From assembly GCA_963920665.1 (NCBI GenBank), contig OY987268.1, positions 17,362,501 through 17,426,500 of the forward strand: a stretch of DNA of 64,000 nucleotides, read 5' to 3'. Of the stretch, positions 25,149 to 36,929 are shown in pieces (position 1 is the stretch's first letter; every line of letters begins with the position of its first letter). Source of the DNA: Straminergon stramineum (lineage: Eukaryota > Streptophyta > Bryopsida > Hypnales > Calliergonaceae). Under the pieces are notes generated by a model. The model saw only the letters and a program-made list of their open reading frames with translations, did no database searches and had not been told where the DNA came from. The position numbers were made by a program, and so were the translations under genes.

Positions 25149-26036
25149 ATGCAACGAGCATGGATTTGTTCTTGCGTGCCCTCTCCCGTCGTCGTTGATC
25201 TTGTCTGTGATTATAACCAGCGTTTCTTTTCTGACTCTGCTTTAATATTTATTTCGATTGATTCTAACAATTTTGTGGAAGGTGTGATCGGATTCACTTG
25301 GGTTCGAAGCTGCAAATTTACGCAATCAGGGTATGCTTTTTGAGGGGTGGGGTGGGGTGGGGTGGATAGGGTGGATGATCGGTGTGTTTGAAGAGAGGTT
25401 GGTAACTTCATCTGTCTAGTCACCGTTTTCATTGCTTGAACTTTTAATTTGTGGGTGGCTGCTTTGGAAGTCATCATTGTTAACCTTTGCCATCAGGATT
25501 GAGTTGATTTGAAATACAGTTCTCTATGAAACAGATGCCATAGTTTTTTGAGTGGAGTGGAGAAATGGGATTACTACGGGGATTTTGATTGATCGGGTGG
25601 GCACCTAATTATTCTCGATTAGATATGCATAGGAAGAGATATGTCCAGTAGCTCTGTTAACACCTGTTGGTTGATGGCCTATATCCTGATGGATGCATGA
25701 AGATCTCAATTTGATCATCACTTGAAATTACTAACAAGCGTTGGTAATTCTTCAAATATAATTTCCTATTGAGTTGCAAATCTTCTGTTTGTCGTGGTTT
25801 TCCCTTGCAGAGGAACCTTGACGTTTGGGCGTGGTTGTTCTAAGCAGCCGGCCAGCAACAACATCAGGAGGATCGTTTTTTACAGAATCAAGTGTAGAGG
25901 GTGCTTCTACGATCTTGTTTCCAGCATCAGGTTTGCAAAAGAGGTGTTGCATTTGACTTCTTATGATGTACTTCCGATTTGGCAAGATGAGACTAGCTGG
26001 CCAGAAGAATCATTTGATGTACTCATCACTGTCTAA
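25149..26036 (+). CDS. Putative small spliced protein, unrecognised (intron 25331-25810)
   Basis: Exon 1 (25149-25330) opens with ATG and ends ..CAGG before GTATGC. Exon 2 starts at 25811 after a strong acceptor (pyrimidine-rich tract, then TTGCAG) and runs to a stop at 26036. Removing the 480 bp intron, exactly 160 codons long, keeps one frame and gives 135 residues. The product is Cys-rich in the middle (FGRGCSKQP, IKCRGCFYDL) and ends PEESFDVLITV. It has no signal peptide, membrane span or domain I know. The splice borders and the promoter about 550 bp upstream support a real transcript. Whether this frame is the protein is uncertain, because the leader is long and other ATGs precede it. 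An alternative is a spliced non-coding RNA. Confidence 0.33.
25331..25810 (+). other. Predicted spliceosomal intron (GT-AG, 480 bp)
   Basis: The donor CAGG|GTATGC and the acceptor TTTTCCCTTGCAG|AGG both fit plant consensus. The interior is T-rich compared with the flanking exons. A second possible donor (ATCAG|GTTTGC) lies at about 25932, so exon 2 may be shorter in another isoform. Confidence 0.5.
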
Positions 26037-29000
26037 ATTTGGAAATGATTGTTGCAACCTCATACTTGTGCTGGCAGTGTGTTCCTGTGGCATGAGTAAT
26101 TAGTTCAAATTTCCTCGAGAGAAAGGTTCCCTCATTGTCCCCCTGATTCTGATTCGAGAGTGCTTGGTATGCTGCAAACTACGACAACTCATCGAAATCC
26201 CTTTCATGTGACGTGCTGAGCTATCAGACTATCTGCACAAGATTAGTTTGTTTAATAGAACGATCTCAGAAATCCCAAAGGGTCTTTCCGTATATCTGAC
26301 GATCCAACTGTAGAATCTTAAGAGCCTTGGAAATTCTGCCGTCTTTTGACTGTTTGGATGTTCGCACACTCAGTTTACGTGAATTCGTACCCATTCTCTG
26401 AGTAGCAGTATTACAGAGAAGTGGAAAAGTTTTCATATTCATTCAAGAACTGGACATCATATATCCGCAGTAAATTCACATTGTGTAGCAGAGTCTATTT
26501 ATTTGGAATTCCCGGCAGCTAATAGATACTCAGGTATTCCAAGTTTCCAACAAGGCAACAACAGAGATGGTTCCATAATTTGTAAAGCTCAGTTCTATGA
26601 CAATGCCATGTTGCACAGCTCATTATCCGATACTTAGGCTAATGAGGCCCCTGAAGAGGCATGTCAGAGCAGAAATGAATCAATCTCATCATTGCAACAT
26701 GCTAACCTGCTCAGTAGCTCAGAAGGGCAGGATCAGACTCTCTATCAATGTATTTGGCAAACCGGGGATAGTCAGTGCCTTGGAGGCGCATCGTAAAGCT
26801 TTTGCATGTCAAGGAAGAGTTTGCTGAAGTCTCCCCCCAAACTTAAATGCTCTCGAAGAAATATAGCAAGAAATCTGAAAAAGAAAAATGTCTAGGTCTG
26901 CCCTCAAAGGTTGGCAAGTGTTGGTGACAGTTCAACTCTACTGCAGTGGTTCATGTTCATCCTTGCGCAGCCCTCCTGTGACAACCAAATTCGATTAGAA
27001 GTTCGTCTACCACAGTTACAAGCAGTGCATGCAGCTTTCCAGTTCCCCAGTAAATATTGCCGTAAAGAAAAGAACAAACTTTGCAGTCCTCAGTGCAACG
27101 ATCCAACTTGGAATTCGACGGGTCTGAAGGTCGTTCTCCACTCAGGCACGTACACACCCTGTTTCAGACAAGCTACATGGAGATTAGACTAGTACATCTC
27201 TGGAGCCAGCTAGATACATAACGCCCTTACGGAACCACTCTGGAAAGCTCATCTGTCGCGTGCAAATTTTCTGCCTAGAAGGGCAAGAGCTTGCGTACAA
27301 TCGAAAAATCGTACAAGAAGCCAGAGCAGAGAAAGTCAGCCATTGGAACCAATCTTCAGGTGGGCATGTTACACACTCCATCATCAGTCCTTCAAAACTG
27401 TTCAAATAGCATTACACTTTGCCCCAGCTATGTGTCAGCATCACAATCAGGACGGCAAATTCAACGTCACTGTTGGAAAGCCCTAAATGTTGGAGTGGAT
27501 GCCCAAACAGGACTTTCATAGCTTGAATCTGATTAGAAATCATCTAAGAGAAGGACAAGCCTGCAAGCAAAATTTAAACTACAGGTCTTTTCTTCATTGT
27601 GCAGATACCTGTCACTGAAATAATAACATCTAATAGTCAGGGATTCTGTGGAACTTGAGCAACACAATAAACACTAATCTACATTACGTGCACCAGGTTT
27701 CTTTCACCAAGCACAGAACTGGCTGAAATTTCTTACAGTTATATGAGCAGAAACTCGATTCGTGTACTCCCCATGATGTTTCCGCGTTGCACCTTGCTCT
27801 TCAGAAGGATCCTCCAGCAAAGGAAGTTGACCTTGGAAACAACATCCGGAAAACTCACACAGGAAATACTTCCAGGAAATGGTTCTAAGTTTCTCCCGCA
27901 GAATCTTCTGCAGGAGATCGAGTTCCACTACCTCAGGAGCCTTACTCCCGTTCCAGTTTGCCAAAACCAGAAAGCCGGCTCGCTCCAAACAGTGAGACTG
28001 CAAAACTCTAGGTGTAACGGTGTTAATACCACTTGAGCTTGAAAGTGATTGCCCACTACATGCCAGCGAGGTCAATAAACCAACCCAGCTACTTCTGCAC
28101 TCGCAACTAATCAGAACCAGCCAGTAAGGTCGCCTTACTGAAACTCGTAATAATACTACGAAGACTCCTTGTGCGTTCCAACACCTGCGAGGTCACCATC
28201 AACTGACTGATAAATCAAACCAATTCAGAGACTATGCCGTTACTCGAAACTGAAGTCCTAGACTTCGACAGAATAATCAGAATGCACGCGCGGAGTCCTA
28301 CATTCTCCAGTGCGTGAACAGGCACAACTATGCATGTCGCTATTCAAATTAAATAGAAATTAACCATCTAGCGCAGAACAATCTTGTAGAGCAAGTCAGA
28401 ACACTCCCAGCATTTAAATACTAGTAACTCGTGAGAAGTCCAAACGGTCGTTAGTAGCATCTATGCAGATTGCTCAAACAAACTACTCTTACAGGCTTTA
28501 GAATCCACAGGTCATACAGTCAATACAGATTCGAGCCTCAAGTTGCATGTTAATTAATCATGCCTGAGCTTTAGATTCGGAACACAAGCCTTCAGTTGTT
28601 GCTAGTTTTACACTTGTGTTATTGACAGACAACAAAGGACTTCTATCCTTGGTCGTCTTCATATACCGTATTAGAGAACCCAGCTACTATGGATCTCTAT
28701 TATCAAGCATTAGATCAGGGTTCGAATGAGCTGATTGACACTTGCATTAAGCAGTTAGGTCTTCAGCTTGGGATAGTGTTTGCATGCAGACCAGAAGGTG
28801 CACACGTCTGAGAAACATGAGGTTCTTGTCTCCACAATATTCAAATGCCAGTGAAAGTCAGATGAGCTATACTCACCCCTGAGAGCTCTTGAAAATTGAA
28901 GTTGAAAATCTGTAGATACTTCTAGTGGCAATTGGACCGTCGTGGTCGACTACTCCACTAGATCCTGCATTAAGCACAAGAGCACATGCAGCAGCCGCTT

Positions 29001-29669
29001 CTGCCATTTGGTCAACGCATAGAACGGTTCACCTCTTCCCAGCAGATTCCAAGTCGAAATAATGTCAGATAACGAATGAAGCTGCAAAGTGTAATTTGAA
29101 ACCAGCTCCTATAGAATGATACTTGAATGACGAAGCAAAGGCAAAACCTATCTAACCTACAACTAGCATTGGCAAACGACTGGGATAATATTCTGAGAGA
29201 GTAGAGCCAAGGAATACAAGGGTTTATCTAGATATAGGAAACTTGTAGCCAATCAAAAACTAAAATAAAACATACAGAAAAGTAGAGCATCACAATAGCA
29301 GATAATTCGTTACAGCAGCGAAGTCCCTACTGATACCTCAGGTCGACAGCAGTCCTAGCTTTCAGAGCTCTAGCTAGGCCACTTGAGAGTCCTATTTTCC
29401 AGAGCTATGGGCAGTTAAAGGTTACAATTCTGGCGCTCTGAAGCGCGCCATGTTAACGAATATGACCAGAACTGCAAATACCGATAAAGTTACACCAAAC
29501 TACGTCATTGTTCTAGGAAAGACAAGATGCACTCTATGAAATGAGGTTACCTAATCCGATTGGGAGTAACTATGTGTAAATGACATGTCGAAGAAACATA
29601 TCAGCGAGTGACACATTATCTCAAACATTCGCCTGTGAGCGTGAAAGGAGCGAAAAGGAAAATCCTAAA

Positions 29670-29811
29670 ACTTAAAGAACTCAAATTGGTACGAAATAGC
29701 AACGACGAAAGTGCCCACATGCTACTAAAAGCTAAGAACTTAAAGAACTCAAGTTGATACGAAACAGCAACCACGAAAGTGCCCACATGCTACTAAAAAA
29801 TAAAAGCTAAG
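29670..29811. repeat. Two-copy tandem repeat, 68 bp unit
   Basis: 'acttaaagaactcaa.ttg' at 29670 is repeated at 29738. Both copies share 'cgaaagtgcccacatgctac' and end 'aaagctaaga'. The second copy has a 6 bp A-rich insertion. The few mismatches indicate a recent duplication within the island. Confidence 0.9.
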
Positions 29812-30487
29812 AACTCACGTGTACTGTGCTAAACTGCAGACAAATCTTTTGACATCAAGCATGGTCAGAAAATGCCTGACAAAAACAGACAGACCGGGGT
29901 AACTACACAAGGTACTACCCAATCCATCATGAGACCCTGAAGCTGTGACATTACCACCTACGTCAGTGGGGTCTCAAACTCCACATCCACGTTTCTATAT
30001 TCAATAGAAACTAATCTCTCAATCCCTCAAAACACAGCTAGCTAGAGTTTAATCCACGGTTACAACATGTAAGTTCGTCTCCAAAAGCAAACTGTAAGGG
30101 GAACATGCTTTGGAATTTAGCAGAAGATTTAAATGACCGGACATGAGAATTTAGTAGAAGATTGGAAGCTGGTAGATTTCATTCCATGTACCTAGCCATG
30201 CAAACTCTGCAGTTGAGTGATTGTAAGATCTCCTTGTCTTGTTCTCAGAAGTCAGAACCACGGTACTCCTCCAAAATCACCTGGACATAGAATGAATGCC
30301 TGCTCCATGGAACCCATATGCATATCCTGACAAAATCCAACGCAACCTGGCCACACGGCACCTCCATCTGGTAAGTCCCGGACACAGCTAAATACGTGGG
30401 GCCTTGAAATTATGATGAACGATCATTCGCCCGCTTTGTCCTCTCATTCTTCTGCCAATACCACTACTTACTATTTACTGACAACTT

Positions 30488-30652
30488 CAATTTCGTTAAA
30501 TTGTAGCGATTCCAGCGCCAAATTTTTTGACAATACATGTACATAAAGGTCTAACATCTAGGAAGTCCTGGTCTGGAATATATTGGAGAACAGGTGTTCT
30601 GAAAGGTGACAAAGTAATGGAATACCGCCAATTTAGCAATTCAACGAAATTG
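30488..30652. mobile_element. Small MITE-like element in the island, copy 1
   Basis: The left end is CAATTTCGTTAAATTG...GATTCCA. The right end, reversed, reads CAATTTCGTTGAATTG followed by GGCGGTATTCCA. A related element in opposite orientation lies at 31338-31500 and shares the interior ('gcgccaaa', 'aaaggtctaa'). The 165 bp size, inverted ends and lack of coding capacity fit a MITE. No clear target duplication was seen. Confidence 0.6.
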
Positions 30653-31337
30653 TCGTTCTGAGTTCCTCTTCCAAAAAATCAAGGAATGAATTGAGGGCTT
30701 TTTTGCAGGTGTTACCGATGGAAAGTCAGGACCTAAGCTAAATAATCTACCTATGTCTTCATTAGTAATTATCCAAGTCGCATGCAGACTCTGTTGGTGC
30801 TGACCAATACTGAAATTGTGAAGGTTGAATGGGACTGTCGAACTTACAAGGTGTTTGTTCCAAGTCTGCGATGTTATCTCATTCGAACGTTCTCGTCATG
30901 GGCAGAAGGTATGGCTCTCCCAGTGTTTATCCTTTTCCACTGAACTTGCAGTCTTGCTGCAATAGAAATCAACATTGTCAATCCTTGAAGTCAGTTACTC
31001 TATTCTGAGTCAGACCCTCATTAACTAGCTAGCGAAGAGTTCATGCACATGATCCCCAATACTGATCATTGTTCGTTGAAACTTCACTGGCAAATTGTAG
31101 TGCTCCACAAGTAAATCCTTGATGACGAGGAATTCGAAGTATCGATGTCCGAATTTCCTGTTTGATGACACTATTAGGCTGACGTGTAAATACATACTGG
31201 TGTGTTCACCCTACGGCGAAACTTTAAGTCGTGAAAATGCCAAGGCTTAGATTTCAAGGAGGAAACCAACGAAAAGTTTGAAGTTTCAAATGACCTTGCC
31301 CACCTGAACTCTGTTACCAGAGAAAACTTGGTTTCAA

Positions 31338-31500
31338 CATCAATTTCGTTAAACTGGCGATATTCCACTACTTTGATGCAGTTCAAGACGACCGTCCTGA
31401 ACCCAAAATCTATACCAGTCGTAGTTACCTGGCCAATAATTAGACCTTTGTGAAGATATCTGTCACAATTTTTGGCGCATGGAATACCGTTAAACTGATG
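31338..31500. mobile_element. Small MITE-like element in the island, copy 2
   Basis: The ends CATCAATTTCGTTAAACTGG and, reversed, CATCAGTTTAACGGTATTCC are inverted repeats. The whole unit aligns, by eye at around 60-65%, to the reverse complement of 30488-30652. A 70-codon minus-strand frame starting inside it (31174-31386) should therefore be treated with caution. Confidence 0.6.
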
Positions 31501-33590
31501 TTTTTCTCTCTAAAGGCAATTTGATTTTACGGAAGCATTTGAAACCTTGCGAAAGACGTCCGGCACACAACTCATGTCCCTACCACAATCAAAACCAGAG
31601 TCTGAAGCTATCTACGGTAGAGTGAATGCTTCCCCAGCTTCTCAAGAAAGACTGCACTGGTTCAATGGTAACAAGTGCAAGATCAAGGAGAAGTACCCGA
31701 AGTACCTCGATGAGTGTGCATCGCACAAGCATACTCATCCCATATGCTCTTGTGTTTTCCGCCCGTGAACTAGCATTCAGCCGCACAGTTTTTCTCAGGT
31801 AATTTTCCGAAGATGCCACGAAACTGATCTCCTAATAACGACTCCGTCAGCCCTATCTGTCTACAGTACTACTTGAGTCCAGGGAATTTGAGATTCTTGG
31901 TGATAACCTAGAATTTCTGTGAAAATCCTAGTAAGATCACAATCATTTATATTCTTGGTTGTGATAGTGGCCTTGGCTACCAAGTGTGAGACTGTAACAA
32001 GCACATTGCTTGGATAGTTATACTGACCAGTGAAGAGCATACAATCATTCAACTGAATGATTTCTGCAACGTAAATATGTTCCAGGCTAGAGTGCTAGAC
32101 CCCTAGTTCTACAACCCAAGGTCCTCAAACGCAGGGAGGGCCAACACTCAACACATGAACACAGATTCATGTCCGTCAGTCTTCACCTGGCCACAGATTG
32201 GTCGCTGCGATGGTTCGTTCTCGGTCAGTGATTGGGAGGAGCAAACCCCACCCAAAATCGAGACTACTACGCTTCTTTCCCAACCGAGAAAGGTGCTACC
32301 GTGCTACATTTTAAAGAGAATCTAAAAGCCTAGTAAGAGGGTTCACCGCAATACCACATGGGCTTTCGAAGCTACTGCTTTGGCTTTCCATGTATAATAT
32401 AATGTTTCTACTTTACATGTGGACATTCAGGTCCGTACTCGGTTCCAGATGGTACCGTTTCCACTGAGACGATTGTTCGGTTGGTAAGCCACCAGTTGTT
32501 TGGTTGAAATGGTCTTCTGTTCAATGGACCAATACCGTCGCGAAGGTTCACAAAGAAACTGTAAGTAGCTGAAGATAACTCACCTTTTAACATGCCACTG
32601 CCTGCTGGACCCTGCATCCCTGAAGCAGATGTTTCCAGTTGGTCTAACTTAGTAGGAAGACAACGAGAATCGGGGAAGCCTGGCGGCCTCGTTGTGGCGC
32701 TGGAATACCGACGCTGTAGTGTAGTTCCACAGGCATTTGCGCTTCGCCGAGGAGAGCCTAACCTAGCCATCCACACTTCATCCCAATCCACCGAGACGCT
32801 GGCTTCTGACTTAGTCGAATGCAGAAAAAACCTGGATGCAAGATCTTGGGTTAGCCAGAGATATGAAGAACTGGGGAAAGAGAAGTCTCATTCTAACGGA
32901 ATACAGACTTGGCATCGAGCACGCTAATAATGACTACAGGCCGCGCCGGAGGATATCACAGGATTTCCCCCATTAAATAAAGGTTGTTCTAATGCTCTGA
33001 CATTCCCTCCTTGACAGGGAGTCACCCAAACAAGGCAAAGTTTTATTCTAAAGAAAAGGGCACGACCTCCTTGGCCAGGCACTCCTCTCCAGATGGCTCT
33101 CAAGGCAGCTTTAGCTTCGCAATTTGTGCAACAGGCGATGGTAGCGGAATGGGGACCTTTTTTCTTGAAACAACGTAAGATAAGAAGCATTTTTTTCTTG
33201 AAAGAAAATTCTCTAGAATGAGAGTACTCCATAGGCCCTGCTTATCGCAACCTCTTCACGAAGTTAATAAGTGAGGAGAAAAATTTGTACCTAACACATC
33301 CAGGGCCGGTGCCTGTGTCATCGTCTCCGATGTCTGGAGCCAACATCTGGAGCTAATGTTTCAGTCGCAGTGAACTGCCTGGCAAGTACTAGCAAGAACC
33401 ACGCTTCCATTTCGAGTCACAGAAAGATTCCTGGTGGGAGTACTCCACTCCGGCATTGCATCATCTGAAGCGTAAAATAGTTTTTTTTTAGTTAAGACCC
33501 ATCTGAAAAGTAAGGCAAACGCGTCTCTCAAGCTTTCCCTCATAGACAGGCTCCACCGATTTAACTTATTAGTGAGGGTACACAATTAGT

Positions 33591-33697
33591 ATGACTGAAA
33601 ACCTTTTTTTATGGTGGTCATTAGTGCCAACACAATTTTTTTTAAATTGCACTAATTTAAAATATTTTGATTATGGTAAATTACTATCACATGCATC
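33591..33697. other. AT-rich junction right of the island
   Basis: Composition falls abruptly to AT-rich at about 33.59 kb. No terminal structure links this edge with the left edge at 24.15 kb. Confidence 0.4.
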
Positions 33698-34191
33698 CAC
33701 TAGTAGAAACATGGGCCTTGTAGACTTGAGAAACATGCCCTAAAAGACCCATAACTACACTCTTCATTCTATTTTGTGTGGTCATACTAAATAAATACCA
33801 TTATAGTATTTGAGATAATTTTGTTTAGTGTTGCTCCTATGATTTAAAGAATCCACGTTATTCAATGAACAATTTTTTTCTTTTTTACTTTGAATAATGT
33901 TATAATTACATGTATATTAATATGATCTTTGCCATTTATAGTATATGTAGAGTTGAATATCATGAACTAGGATGAACACTATAAATAACAGAGACCATAT
34001 TTGTGGTATTTGGTTAAATATAGTCTACAATAATTCATGATAAAAACTCTATTTTACGTGATTATGTGTTTGTAGGAGTAACCCTATTTGAAAAACATTA
34101 CTAAATAGAATAAAGAATGTAATTAAGTTGGTCATGTAGATTTTCTCATTGGGCTTTTCTTTAGTTTACCTAGCTTATGTTTCTACTAGTG
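33698..34191. mobile_element. CACTA-type MITE, 494 bp
   Basis: The left end is CACTAGTAGAAACATGGGC and the right end, reversed, is CACTAGTAGAAACATAAGC. The flanking 3 bp are ATC on both sides (33695-33697 and 34192-34194). The structure is that of a CACTA transposon, but there is no open frame, so it must be moved by a transposase encoded elsewhere. Confidence 0.9.
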
Positions 34192-34726
34192 ATCAAGGGT
34201 GATTACAAGAAACTCTTCATGTTTTTAATCAAAAATGCAATTTCTAGCCGTAAGACTGACAATACTCTATAGAACTATCATTCTTGTGTGTCAGCATTGC
34301 ATCGACAAATCTAAATCGTTGATTTAAGTTGCCTACAGATTTGTACCATTGTTACAGTACTATGTAGTACTATAGACTACTTCAAGATACTATAGAAGTC
34401 ACTTGGAGCAAAATAGCAAAATATGGGTTAGTGGACCTTTTCCTTTTTAGTAATTAAAAAAAAATTCAAAATAATTCCATACAAAAGCCATTTTGCTAGA
34501 GAAGATTGTGCTCACATTGCACCAAAATATTCTTGTAGGAAATTTTTTCCCTCTTTGCAAACTTTGCGCAAAGGAAGGTCACTTTGCCCCCATATGTGCA
34601 ATTGACATGTTTCTATTTTTATAAAAATTCATTGTTAGTCCTTGTAATGTTAGTAGACCTCCAACATGTCCAATTGTGGCTTCAAATTTGCATTTTTGGG
34701 TCAAAAATAGGACTGAAAAACTCTAA

Positions 34727-34940
34727 AATGGTCAATATAGACATCCAATAGGCGGGAGTTCAAAATCATAAAATATTTTTGAAAAATTTGAAAACAATCT
34801 CAATGTTTGAAACTACCACATGTACCTTCCTTCCAAATTTCACACCAAACTATGCAAAAGTTATGAATAAAAAAACACTTGTCCAAGGGCAAGAAGACAA
34901 AAAATAGAACAAGTGTTTCTTGCAATCACCCTCAATAGGA
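34727..34940 (+). repeat. Dispersed repeat, copy of 21.90-22.13 kb
   Basis: Same-orientation relative of the block at 21897-22128, diverged by substitutions and small deletions. No function seen. Confidence 0.7.
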
Positions 34941-35062
34941 TAAATTGGCACCACTACAATGAATCATTGGCCTCTAAGAGAAGAATTCCATTGATGTATG
35001 GAAATCGACAACAACATTATAGGAAATCTAGACCAATGAGTAGGGCCATTTGACAACGGTTT

Positions 35063-35269
35063 GTTGCAAGAAACACTTGCTGTTTTTGGCTCAAAATGGT
35101 CTTCTTTAGTGAGTATAGTGACTTTTGAAATAATTTTTTCTAAATAAAATAAAATATAGATTAATTTGTAAAGCATTGAAAATAATGTGTCTCTAAAAAT
35201 CTCTAAATATATCTGTAATATGTCTCTTACAAATATAGGTTATTTGTAAAGCATTGAAAATAATATGTC
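35063..35269 (+). repeat. Dispersed repeat, copy of 21.02-21.19 kb, with local duplication
   Basis: Matches 21018-21187. Its end ('ttgtaaagcattgaaaataa' plus 'gtct') is repeated about 70 bp downstream, directly next to the C-rich insert that starts near 35270. Confidence 0.65.
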
Positions 35270-35515
35270 TCCAACGCCCATCCCAGTTGCCGCCCATCCG
35301 CGACTCACTAACTCACTGAGTCTGATTACTAGCCCATTTGCTATTCTGGCAAAGCGTTAGCGATTTATCGAGTATGGCCACCAGTCCATTCGCCACTCAG
35401 CCAGTCCATCTGCTAGCTTGTCTGTGACTTTGCTTGTGTGTCCACCAATCCATCCACCAATGCATCCAAGACTCCGCCAATCCATCTACCAATGTATCCG
35501 GGGCCAACCAATTTA
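35270..35515. other. C-rich foreign-looking segment with short internal repeats
   Basis: About 245 bp are markedly C-rich in otherwise AT-rich DNA. Short repeated words occur, such as 'ccaccaatccatccaccaat', 'ccaatccatctaccaatg' and 'cagtccat'. On the minus strand these read 'ggatggattggtgga' repeats. I can assign neither a protein nor an element. Confidence 0.5.
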
Positions 35516-35767
35516 TGGCTCCACAAATTTCAATCTATCTTTATTCTAAATGAATCTCTAATGTGATTTTGTCTTTGACATTTAGTGTATTTGAGGCTCA
35601 TTTCCAAGAGCCCTTAGCACTTCGGAAAATGAAAATTGCTATGGACACTCTTGTAAAAATTTATAAAGAGAAAAATCATAATCAATTATTTTCACAATCG
35701 GATTTTGGATGCTAAAACATAATTTCAAAAGGAATTTTTCAAAAATACAAACTATTAAAAATAATGA

Positions 35768-35929
35768 TATTACTAGAAAAATTTGTTTTCTTGTTGATTT
35801 GGTTGCATTGATTTGGTTCACTTTTTTGTTGATTTTTGTTCAAATCAACAGATTATTGTCCAAACCAACAAAATAGTAAAACAAATCAATGCAACCAAAT
35901 CAACAAAAAAACTAAATTTTCTAATAGTG
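35768..35929. mobile_element. Fold-back MITE, about 162 bp
   Basis: The two halves are long inverted repeats sharing TTGTTGATTTGGTTGCATTG. The right end, reversed, starts CACTATTAGAAAA; the left end has decayed to TATTACTAGAAAA. The flanking triplets are tga and taa, a possible degraded 3 bp duplication. The CACTA.TAGAAA end suggests the CACTA superfamily. Confidence 0.7.
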
Positions 35930-36929
35930 TAAATTGATTAGGATTTATTTAAGTTCAAAGTATTGGAGACACCAAAATTTGGTGACTCACTCATTTAGGG
36001 GTTAATTTCCTTTGTCCAATTGTCCATTTCATGAAAATAATATAGTGAAAAAAATCTTGGGGATCCCAACTCCCAAGGCCTTTTGAGCATCCTAAACCAT
36101 GGTAAGAAATCACTTAAATTCATTTAGTCTCTATGTTTCTCGATTTTACTTCATGAATAGTGGTAGAAATTTTATTTTAATAGATATAATCATATACTCA
36201 AAGGAAATTTTCTTAAAAAAAAGTGAATGAGAATTGAATATCAAAATTACAAGAAAGAAGAAAGAAGTAGGAATGCTTGATTTTGAGGATTTTAAGTAAA
36301 TAAGACACAACTTCCTTTTTCAAATAAATTATTTCTATAAATTACTTTAAAATCTTTCATTGTGATGAATTTAGGTCTCTTGAGACATTGTAAGTGTAGA
36401 CACTGAAAATCACAATTGATTTAGGGGTTCTTTATTATAATTCAAATATCAATGAAATTATTGTGAAAACAAGTTTTTTGGATACACTTTTAAGAACACA
36501 ATCCAAAATGAAACCATGGAATCTATTGATTTTCAACATTTAGGACTATTTGAGCAAAGGCTCCAAGTAATTTTATTTTGAACGTTCTTTTTTAGTACTT
36601 TTTCAAAATAAAATTGGACACAATAAAATATTACACACATACATGATACATTATACAATTTGTCACACAAGCTTGCCAACCCCATATCCACCAAGAAAAA
36701 ATATTGCACTTTGTATTCAAACAAAAGATATGTTTGATATGATAGAAATTTGTGTTCATTCATTAGCAATTCAAATACGTTGAACAATTCAAAATGTATG
36801 TCCAATTTTAGATATATTGGCGTACTTTGGAGGTCCATATATAATATATAATCTCCACGAGTAAATCTGAAGCTCTCCATTTACCAAATACTTCTATAGC
36901 TCTATATAATACACTATTGCATTCAACTA
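35930..36929. other. AT-rich DNA, no gene seen
   Basis: Contains an unremarkable 115-codon minus-strand frame (36533-36880), poly-A and poly-T runs and nothing I can support. Confidence 0.4.

Larger units (their letters stand above)
24150..33590. other. GC- and CpG-richer island, probable genic DNA
   Basis: Several counted 60 bp lines here are 43-50% G+C, against roughly 30% outside, and CpG dinucleotides are common here but scarce in the flanks. Both edges are abrupt (about 24.15 and 33.59 kb). The plus-strand 5' end looks like a promoter and spliced first exons (24.57-26.04 kb). From about 26.6 kb to the right end the minus strand is T/G-rich. A minus-strand frame of 123 codons lies at 27704-28075, and overlapping opposite frames of 111 and 127 codons lie at 32.4-32.9 kb, but I recognise no domain in any. 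Options are an unusual gene with long untranslated or intronic parts, a non-coding RNA locus, or an old genic segment surrounded by transposons. Confidence 0.5.

Noticed and set aside
28700..28740. tRNA-like 'gggttcgaa' in the island
   Set aside because: There is no acceptor stem, anticodon arm or A box around it.
31174..31386. 70-codon minus-strand frame as a protein-coding exon
   Set aside because: Its first part overlaps the MITE-like element at 31338-31500, and its similarity to 30.6 kb is explained by repeat homology.
32408..32927. Overlapping 111- and 127-codon frames on opposite strands
   Set aside because: Both are open because of high GC and low stop density; neither has a recognisable motif, and at most one could be real.
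33361..33585. Minus-strand 'RNLSVTRNGSVVLAS' as a bulb-lectin (S-domain) fragment
   Set aside because: Only about a dozen residues resemble the domain and none of its other conserved residues are found nearby.
24150..33590. Nuclear copy of mitochondrial or plastid DNA
   Set aside because: The composition would allow it, but no organelle gene, tRNA or rRNA segment could be recognised.
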